Notes under the pieces: generated by a model
What the model was told of the DNA's origin: nothing
What the model saw: the letters and a program-made list of their open reading frames with translations, nothing else
The model's database searches: none
Made by a program: the position numbers and the translations under genes
Shown here: positions 58,259 through 64,000 of the stretch, in pieces
Position numbering within the stretch: the stretch's first letter is position 1
Layout of the letters: every line of letters begins with the position of its first letter
NCBI RefSeq assembly: GCF_001305575.3
Contig: NZ_CP012373.2
Coordinates: 1,612,001-1,676,000 of the forward strand
Reading direction: 5' to 3'
DNA: 64,000 nucleotides
Source: Beggiatoa leptomitoformis
GTDB lineage: Bacteria > Pseudomonadota > Gammaproteobacteria > Beggiatoales > Beggiatoaceae

Positions 58259-59119
58259 ATGTTAAAGCGTTTCTGGCTGTTTTTGAGCGTCATGTACCTA
58301 GTCTTATGCAGTTTGCCATTACATGCAGACACCTTAGAACGCATTAGAGAAAAAGGTACATTGCGTCTTGCCGTGTACAAAGATTTCCCCCCTTATTCCT
58401 ATACAGACAGCGGACAATTGACGGGTTTTGATGTAGAACTGGGGCGTGCAATTGCGGATAAATTGGGGTTAAGTGTTGATTACATGCTCGTTGTTGCCGA
58501 TGAAAACATGGATGATGATTTACGCAACGCGATTTGGAAAGGGCATTATTTGGGCGGTGGAACAGCAGATGTTATGCTGCGCGTGCCTTATGATAAGGCC
58601 TATGCAGAAAAAAATGATAAAGTAACCATTTTTTCACCTTATGCCCATGAAGAAATTGTCGTCGCCTACGACCCTGTTAAAATCCCTGCATTGTTTAACT
58701 TGCAAATTCTAGTTAATCATAAAGTTGGTGTAGAAACAGATAGTGTTGCTTCTTTTTTTCTCACAGGCATTATGGGTGGCGTATTAAATAAAAGTGTTAC
58801 CCATTATCTGAATTTTATGGATAGTGTCGATGACCTTAAAGCAGGAAAATTGTCTGCGGTGATGGGAATGCGTAGCCAAATTGAGAATCGGTTAGCCGAT
58901 AAAATCACTGATTTTAAAGTAGAATCTATTCCAATGCGTGGAATGAATAGCGCGTGGGATGTTGGATTTGCGGTAAAAGCGGACAATACTGAACTGGCTA
59001 AAGTAGTGACTGACACACTACAAGTGTTAATCAAGGATGGTTTATTAAAAACCTTATCTGCGAAATATCACGTCGCTTATGTAGAACCCGATGACAAACA
59101 GGTTTCTTTAAAACCTTAA
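58259..59119 (+). CDS. Periplasmic substrate-binding protein of the alcohol dehydrogenase cluster (XoxJ/PedG-like)
   Basis: A 286-residue protein with a signal peptide (ending PLHA) and the SBP_bac_3 fold: GTLRLAVYKDFPPYSY, GFDVELGRAIADKLG, and the long DVGFAVKADNTELAKVV segment. In XoxF clusters such a protein (XoxJ/MxaJ) is thought to help activate the enzyme, as it lies 8 nt after the cytochrome gene here. No ABC permease is adjacent, which supports this role over transport. Confidence 0.85.
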   Translation: MLKRFWLFLSVMYLVLCSLPLHADTLERIREKGTLRLAVYKDFPPYSYTDSGQLTGFDVELGRAIADKLGLSVDYMLVVADENMDDDLRNAIWKGHYLGGGTADVMLRVPYDKAYAEKNDKVTIFSPYAHEEIVVAYDPVKIPALFNLQILVNHKVGVETDSVASFFLTGIMGGVLNKSVTHYLNFMDSVDDLKAGKLSAVMGMRSQIENRLADKITDFKVESIPMRGMNSAWDVGFAVKADNTELAKVVTDTLQVLIKDGLLKTLSAKYHVAYVEPDDKQVSLKP

Positions 59120-59193
59120 CGCATCAAGCCTCCTACAATCTGATTTACATTTGAGTTCTCCGATGAGAATTATTTTCTCAACTCAACTTATAG

Positions 59194-59225
59194 GGTGCGT
59201 GACCTCGCGCACCTTCTTTTTATTT
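59194..59225 (+). terminator. Terminator or attenuator ahead of the tandem cytochrome gene
   Basis: Stem GGTGCG / CGCACC with an 8-nt loop, followed by TTCTTTTTATTT. It lies 75 nt after the binding-protein stop and only about 20 nt before the next start codon. Confidence 0.75.
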
Positions 59226-59242
59226 CTAAGGATAAAGAAACC

Positions 59243-60058
59243 ATGAAACTTTCACATTCTTTGTTGATTGGTTTAGTCGCGGCAAGCACCTGTTTATTCA
59301 CAGGAACGAGTATGGCGGCTGAAACGGATGAACAAACAGATATTTTATTACTGATTAGCCGTAGTGGTTGCCTAAACTGTCACGACTTAACCCCACAAGC
59401 AGCAAAAGCAACAGGTTCAATGCCGTTTGGTCCTCCCTATGTAGAAGTTGCCAAACGCTACAAAGATGACCCTAAAGCCTTTGACATGTTATTAACGACG
59501 GTTAAAAATGGTAGCAATCCGTATAAAAGTCATTGGAAAGATAAAGTCAGTGGCATCGCCATGCCTCCAATGGTTACGGTGACTGAAGAAAACGCAAAAC
59601 GCTTGCTAACTTGGATTTTATCGTTGGATGAGAAATCAGCGGCAGCAGCAGAAGCACAACTAGCAGGGCAGAAAATCCCCACGATAACCAATAAAACAGA
59701 AGATGAGAAAGAAATTTTACTGCTCATTAGTCACAGTGGCTGTTTAAATTGTCATGATTTAACACGGCAAACGGCTGCTAAAGAAAGTAATCCTATGCCG
59801 TTTGGCCCTCCTTATGTAGAAGTTGCTAAACGCTATAAAGATGACCCTAAAGCCTTTGAAATGCTGTTAAATACGGTAAAAAATGGCAGTAATCCGTATA
59901 AGAGCCATTGGAAAGATAAAGTGAGCGGTATTGCAATGCCACCCATGGTAACTGTGACAGAAGAAAATGCAAAACGCTTGCTGACTTGGATTTTATCATT
60001 AGATGATGAAAAGGCGAGCCATGCAGAAATGGTATTAGCAGGAAAGGAAAAGCCTTAA
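59243..60058 (+). CDS. Tandem-duplicated dihaem cytochrome c
   Basis: From the ATG at 59243 (RBS AAGGAT) the product has 271 residues with signal peptide (ending SMA). Two nearly identical modules of about 124 residues each carry one haem site: CLNCH at 43-47 and at 167-171, each with MPFGPPYVEVAKRYKDDP and IAMPPMVTVTEENAKRLL. The likely axial Met lies in AMPPM. The high identity points to recent duplication or conversion. It is downstream of the alcohol dehydrogenase cluster and may be another electron carrier, though it is separated by a terminator. Confidence 0.85.
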   Translation: MKLSHSLLIGLVAASTCLFTGTSMAAETDEQTDILLLISRSGCLNCHDLTPQAAKATGSMPFGPPYVEVAKRYKDDPKAFDMLLTTVKNGSNPYKSHWKDKVSGIAMPPMVTVTEENAKRLLTWILSLDEKSAAAAEAQLAGQKIPTITNKTEDEKEILLLISHSGCLNCHDLTRQTAAKESNPMPFGPPYVEVAKRYKDDPKAFEMLLNTVKNGSNPYKSHWKDKVSGIAMPPMVTVTEENAKRLLTWILSLDDEKASHAEMVLAGKEKP

Positions 60059-60070
60059 GCCGTTGAGTTT

Positions 60071-60100
60071 AAGATGCAGTGAGCATAAACACTGCATCTT
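60071..60100 (+). terminator. Hairpin after the tandem cytochrome gene
   Basis: Perfect 11-bp stem AAGATGCAGTG / CACTGCATCTT, located 12 bp after the stop. It may serve both convergent genes. Confidence 0.7.
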
Positions 60101-60249
60101 AATAACTTGGTATTGAAAAAGTATATTGTGTTACTGTTCTAACGTTCAATTTCTCAAAAAACGCTGATTTTTAGCGGTCATCCCAATATATCATTTTATA
60201 TTAACCCATAATAATACAATGGTTTTTATGAATGATGTATTCTACAAGT

Positions 60250-60681
60250 TCAAAGTGCATTACGTACTTTGATAATAATATCTAATCCTGCTGAACAAGT
60301 GCCTTTAGGCAGATTTGGAAAATATGCCAGACTTAAATCATCATTTTCTATATCGGTTAGTTCCCCTGAATCAATATTATAAAAATGTTGATGTGGCAGT
60401 GTGTTAGAATCATAAAACACTTTCGTTGGGTCAACAATAACTTGACGAATGAGTCCTTTTTCTACAAATAAACTCAATGTGTTATAAATAGTCGCTTTAG
60501 ATACGACAGGATTATCTTTATTTAATGTTTGCAACAGGTCATCGGCTGCAAAATGTTGATGGCGCGCCAAAATCAGCAACGCAATATCCACCCGTTGTTG
60601 TGTCGGTGTGATATGGTATTGACGCAATAATTCAATGGTTTGTTCTTTATTTATAACAGTATGACCAACATAAGTTTTCAT
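60250..60681 (-). CDS. Fur family transcriptional regulator (Irr/PerR-like)
   Basis: A 143-residue Fur-family protein. The winged-helix part carries HITPTQQRVDIALLILAR and KATIYNTLSLFVEKGLIRQV, and the dimerisation part HQHFYNIDSGELTDI. The structural-zinc CxxC pairs of Fur and Zur are absent (only one Cys near the end), pointing to the Irr or a zinc-poor PerR branch. Such regulators respond to haem, iron or peroxide. Its target is unknown; divergent upstream DNA holds a typical AT-rich promoter. No adjacent iron-uptake gene. Confidence 0.83.
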   Translation of the reverse strand: MKTYVGHTVINKEQTIELLRQYHITPTQQRVDIALLILARHQHFAADDLLQTLNKDNPVVSKATIYNTLSLFVEKGLIRQVIVDPTKVFYDSNTLPHQHFYNIDSGELTDIENDDLSLAYFPNLPKGTCSAGLDIIIKVRNAL

Positions 60682-60843
60682 GGCTTTTCATCTAGCTAAA
60701 ACAGTTATTCAAGGAGTATTTTATTTTGCTTTATGCTTACATTATAGCCAACATGCAATAATGGCAAGTGTTGATGTGATGAAGCCTCAAATCTCATGGC
60801 TGAAGTAACCATTTAGCTATCTTTATAACGACTATAAATGGGT

Positions 60844-61740
60844 TTATAAAGGACGTTTTTTAACCACAACTAAAGCAACACCAATAACGGTTAATGCCAT
60901 TCCACATAATGCGAATACACCTAATTTTTCGTCAAAGAGAATAAAGGCTTCTAATGCCGTTACAGGTGGCACAAGATAGAATAAACTGGCAACACGCGCC
61001 GCTGCTCCTTGTTTAATCAGTAGCATCAACAGACTGATTGCACCCAATGATAGCCCTAAGACTAACCAAGCCAATGCCAAAATAAATGATAAATTCCATG
61101 TTACGACCATTGTTTCTGTCGTAAAGGCAATAGCCCCTAAAACAACCGTAGCGGCAAGATATTGGATAAGTGTTCCACTAATCAGTTCCATCCCTGTACA
61201 AAAGCGTTTGTGATATACCGTACCCAGTGAAATGGAGAATAACGCCAGTGTTGCCCAAAAAATCGCGGTTATATCAAAATGAGCTGTATTCGGCGTAAAT
61301 CGCTCGCTGAGTACGAACGCAACCCCTAATAAACCTAAAAATAATCCTATCCATTGTAAGCGGGTGATGATTTCTCGCAGGAAAAAAGAGGCAGCAACAG
61401 CGGTTAGTAGTGGCTGTAACCCAACAATCAATGCTGCTAGACCTGAAGGCATTCCTATTTTTATTGCCGCAAAAACACCGCCTAAATAACCCGCATGAAC
61501 CAGTAACCCCGAAACAGCAACATGCCCAATTAGTTGTTTATCCGTTGGAAAAGATTGCCCCATTATTTGCAAAATAAGATAAAGCAAAAAGCTAACAGTA
61601 ATCAGCCGATAGAATAGAAAAGTAAAAGGCTCTGCGTAAGGCAAGCCATATTTTGCCCCAATAAAACCTGTACTCCAGAGTAGAACAAACACACTCGGCA
61701 TCAGCATCAACCAAAAGGTTTTGTTATTTGATAAATTCAC
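60844..61740 (-). CDS. EamA/DMT family transporter
   Basis: A 298-residue protein with about ten hydrophobic helices in two EamA repeats (about 10-150 and 160-295), for example GIGMPSGLAALIVGLQPLLTAVAASFF and GAAARVASLFYLVPPVTALEAFILF in two segments. DMT exporters move amino acids or metabolites; the substrate is not predictable. It is alone on its transcript. Confidence 0.88.
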   Translation of the reverse strand: MNLSNNKTFWLMLMPSVFVLLWSTGFIGAKYGLPYAEPFTFLFYRLITVSFLLYLILQIMGQSFPTDKQLIGHVAVSGLLVHAGYLGGVFAAIKIGMPSGLAALIVGLQPLLTAVAASFFLREIITRLQWIGLFLGLLGVAFVLSERFTPNTAHFDITAIFWATLALFSISLGTVYHKRFCTGMELISGTLIQYLAATVVLGAIAFTTETMVVTWNLSFILALAWLVLGLSLGAISLLMLLIKQGAAARVASLFYLVPPVTALEAFILFDEKLGVFALCGMALTVIGVALVVVKKRPL

Positions 61741-61853
61741 GAGTGATACTCAATTAGGAAAGAGGGAATAAAGAAATATGGCGAATATGACGGGAAAAAC
61801 TTGCGTATTTCATATCATTGAAAGAAATACACAAGTCATTTTATATTAAAGAC

Positions 61854-62261
61854 TTATGGGCATAATGGATTTAATTTAGGAATTGCCATCCGCAATGATG
61901 ACCATCCCATCCCTAAGTTTACTTTCTTGCTGGTTACCAGAACGACTAGGGAATTAGGTTTGTCAGGTATCACAATCATAAAGTGCATTGTGTTATCTGT
62001 TGTCATTTGTACTTCCTTAATCATGTGTTTTTTGGGGCTACCACGCATATTAGAAATCATGTCTTCAACGGCGGTTACTGTTCTTCCCCGAAACATATCA
62101 ACGGCAGCCGCCGCAACAGCATCTAAGTAGGATTGCGTAAAATAAGGCACATTATGAGATACGCCCAACAATAAACCACTATTCAAATCTACCACTGCAC
62201 AGCCTAATGCGCCATCCACATTTCTGACAATCTCACTACAAATATCATTGATATCTGCCAT
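61854..62261 (-). CDS. Roadblock/LC7-like protein
   Basis: A 135-residue protein preceded by RBS AGGAGA. The pattern of a beta-sheet strand with GALGCAVVDLNSGLLLG, a helix, then MHFMIVIPDKPNSLVVLVTSKKVNLGMGWSSLRMAI fits the roadblock/LC7 fold, which regulates small GTPases such as MglA in other bacteria. No GTPase gene is adjacent. Function is open. Confidence 0.65.
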   Translation of the reverse strand: MADINDICSEIVRNVDGALGCAVVDLNSGLLLGVSHNVPYFTQSYLDAVAAAAVDMFRGRTVTAVEDMISNMRGSPKKHMIKEVQMTTDNTMHFMIVIPDKPNSLVVLVTSKKVNLGMGWSSLRMAIPKLNPLCP

Positions 62262-62460
62262 TTTTTAATTCTCCTAGTAGCAATGTTGTTTTAATCCATA
62301 CCTGCATTATTTGCAGATAACTCTTCTCATACAAAAGAACTCACAAGCAAAACACTGACCAATTTTATTAATTTCTACAGAAGTGTCTATGCTTACATAT
62401 CTTTTGTGTGTAATGACCTCAGTTTGCATGTAAAAATAAAATACTTATCTCATTACAAAA

Positions 62461-63201
62461 TTACTGTGCATTAAGGGCTTGCCCTGTTATGCCACGACTA
62501 TCAGCACCCATCAAATACAAATAAGTCAGCATGATTTCTTCTGGCGTTTTTAACGTATTGGGGTCTTCAGCAGGAAAAGCCGCCGCCCGCATTCCTGTAC
62601 GGGTCGCACCGGGATTAATACTATTAACTCGAATAGCCGTATTTTCCACCAACTCATCAGCTAATATTTGCATTAATCCCTCAGTCGCAAATTTAGAAAC
62701 CGCATAAGCCCCCCAATAAGCCCGCCCTTTACGCCCAACACTAGACGATGTAAAAATAATAGACGCATCAGATGATTTTCTTAACAAGCCCAAACAAGCA
62801 CGTGTTAATAAAAAGGGCGCGTTTATATTAACCTGTATGACGTTATACCATAGATTAATATCATAATGTTCTATGGGTGCTAATGCGCCTAACAAACCTG
62901 CATTGTGTAAAATCCCATCTAACTGTCCAAACTCATTATTCAGTGTAGCGACCAAATCGGTATAATCTTTAGGGCTAGCACCTTCTAAATTCATCGGATA
63001 AATAGCAGGTTGTGGATAACCTGCTTGTTCAATTTCATCATAAACCGCTTCTAGCTTGCGTGTGGTACGCCCTAATAAAATCACTGTCGCGCCATACTGT
63101 GCAAACGTGCGCGCACTCGCTCGCCCAATTCCATCCCCCGCACCTGTGACCAACACAATGCGATTTTTAAGTAAATCGGGAGCAGGTTTGTAATCCATCA
63201 T
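62461..63201 (-). CDS. yciK: YciK family SDR oxidoreductase
   Basis: A 246-residue short-chain dehydrogenase matching Escherichia coli YciK along its length: NADP motif VTGAGDGIGRASA, LHNAGLLG, the catalytic Ser in FTSSSVGRKGRA, YAVSK with the catalytic Tyr and Lys, and the family-specific NPGATRTGMRAAAFPAEDP. Substrate unknown. It is the only gene on its transcript. Confidence 0.92.
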   Translation of the reverse strand: MMDYKPAPDLLKNRIVLVTGAGDGIGRASARTFAQYGATVILLGRTTRKLEAVYDEIEQAGYPQPAIYPMNLEGASPKDYTDLVATLNNEFGQLDGILHNAGLLGALAPIEHYDINLWYNVIQVNINAPFLLTRACLGLLRKSSDASIIFTSSSVGRKGRAYWGAYAVSKFATEGLMQILADELVENTAIRVNSINPGATRTGMRAAAFPAEDPNTLKTPEEIMLTYLYLMGADSRGITGQALNAQ

Positions 63202-63553
63202 ATAAACTGTCCTTTATTATTGATGACATTTGCATACAAAATAACTGATGTGCTATATAAACAACTCGCTTTCAGCACGTATGGTGTGATAGTTTACCAG
63301 TCTCTCTGCATTCGCTAAATGCCTATAGCATCACTTATTATCATCTTTTTGGGGTTCATTTCTAATAAAAAAACAAAATCCTGCTGAAAACTCGTTAAAA
63401 TATACCTGCCTACTGTTACAATGCACTCAGTATAATGCCACTGCTTACTGAAACTTTAATACAATTGGCTAGTCAATTTCCCCCGATTTACGCTACGCTA
63501 GCCACTTTCTCAAATACCTTGTTTAGCTCAAACACGGTCTGACACAAACCTAT
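63202..63553. other. Spacer between divergent genes yciK and the membrane sensor
   Basis: About 350 AT-rich bases with no ORF of protein character and no strong hairpin or tRNA. Promoters of both flanking genes are presumably here. Confidence 0.5.
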
Positions 63554-64000
63554 ATGGAAAATAAATTTTTCATCAGTTTACGCTTCCGTATGATAGCGAT
63601 GATATTGCTCGGCGTAGTTCCTCCTATGCTGATAGCCATACTCTTTGCCAGTTCGCAAGCGGCACAAATTATTCGGCAGGAAGCTAAAGAAAACCTGATG
63701 TTACGCGCCACCTCTTTAGCGGATAGCGTTACACGTTGGGATGAGATGAATGTCAAATCACTCATGACTTTAAGTCAAAATGCCGCGTTTACCACGATGG
63801 AAGCAGAAAAACAAATTTCCAGCCTTTCTGCGGTCTTTCGAGTCTATCCTGAAATTTATGGGACTGCTGTCGTTAAAAGTAATGGGTTAAATTTTACAAG
63901 TGGAACAGGTATCGTCCACCGTAACCCCATTAACTTAAGTCATCGAGAATGGTTTCAAGGCGCGTTAGAAGGCAATAACATCACCCGTAGCGCGCAAATT
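63554..64000 (+). CDS. Membrane sensor protein with a dCache-like domain, 3' truncated by the window
   Basis: The frame is open from the ATG at 63554 to the window end (149 codons). The N-terminus has a transmembrane segment (MIAMILLGVVPPMLIAILFA), then an extracytoplasmic sensing domain of the Cache type with helix SLADSVTRWDEMNVKSLMTL and a beta segment around INLSHREWFQGALEG, typical of dCache_1. The output domain, histidine kinase, GGDEF or chemoreceptor, lies beyond the window and cannot be named. Confidence 0.75.
   Translation, partial: MENKFFISLRFRMIAMILLGVVPPMLIAILFASSQAAQIIRQEAKENLMLRATSLADSVTRWDEMNVKSLMTLSQNAAFTTMEAEKQISSLSAVFRVYPEIYGTAVVKSNGLNFTSGTGIVHRNPINLSHREWFQGALEGNNITRSAQI

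Noticed and set aside
59340-60020. DNA tandem repeat as a mobile or CRISPR-like element
   Set aside because: It is an in-frame duplication of a cytochrome module inside one gene.

Overview
The window looks like chromosomal DNA of an AT-leaning gammaproteobacterium, most likely a filamentous sulfur bacterium close to Beggiatoa (Thiotrichaceae). The class is supported by dapA followed by a BamC lipoprotein gene, rlmE-ftsH, Der, HemF, TsaC and an RnfC protein. The Beggiatoa assignment is an inference from overall gene content, the lanthanide-type alcohol dehydrogenase cluster and the dispersed palindromic repeats. I see no tRNA, rRNA, CRISPR array, insertion sequence or prophage.

Layout. 1-3004: a type ISP restriction-modification gene, cut by the window edge and split by a complete VapBC toxin-antitoxin pair. 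3005-3345: a cluster of palindromic repeats. 3346-8119: PhoH-like ATPase, tsaC, hemF, a lone rnfC. 8226-13650: secreted protein, lipoproteins, a Sir2 deacylase, then dapA-lipoprotein-bamC. 13948-16554: rlmE-ftsH. 16618-18978: a two-gene cassette with an HsdR-like nuclease domain fused to ParA, followed by a ParB-like protein. 19078-22435: a GlrR/QseF-type sigma-54 activator and a REC-GGDEF protein with a degenerate catalytic motif. 22724-31793: secreted beta-propeller, ATL protein, NUDIX, a large YhaN-like ATPase, carbonic anhydrase, MBL hydrolase. 31879-36091: three tandem DUF3131 paralogues. 36300-39019: two short operons sharing an operator-like palindrome (membrane protein + winged-helix regulator; DUF2236 protein + di-iron ferritin-like protein). 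39091-43130: PlpD-type patatin autotransporter and der. 43131-43805: nested inverted-repeat elements. 43806-49287: isocitrate dehydrogenase fused to CBS domains, DUF2333, a ParA-type ATPase, glutaryl-CoA dehydrogenase, a thioesterase. 49555-55525: a complete type I restriction operon hsdM-hsdS-hsdR. 55867-60058: PQQ alcohol dehydrogenase of the lanthanide type, its cytochrome c, a periplasmic binding protein, and a tandem-duplicated cytochrome c. 60250-64000: Fur-family regulator, EamA transporter, roadblock-like protein, YciK reductase and the start of a membrane sensor.

How the genes fit together. Defence and genome maintenance are prominent (type ISP, type I, nuclease-ParA/ParB, VapBC, YhaN, ATL). 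The alcohol oxidation cluster forms a periplasmic electron path from a PQQ enzyme to a c-type cytochrome. The best candidates for something undescribed are the VapBC pair embedded in phase inside a type ISP enzyme, the HsdR_N-ParA/ParB-HhH cassette, and the palindrome-linked regulator/DUF2236/ferritin-like cassette.
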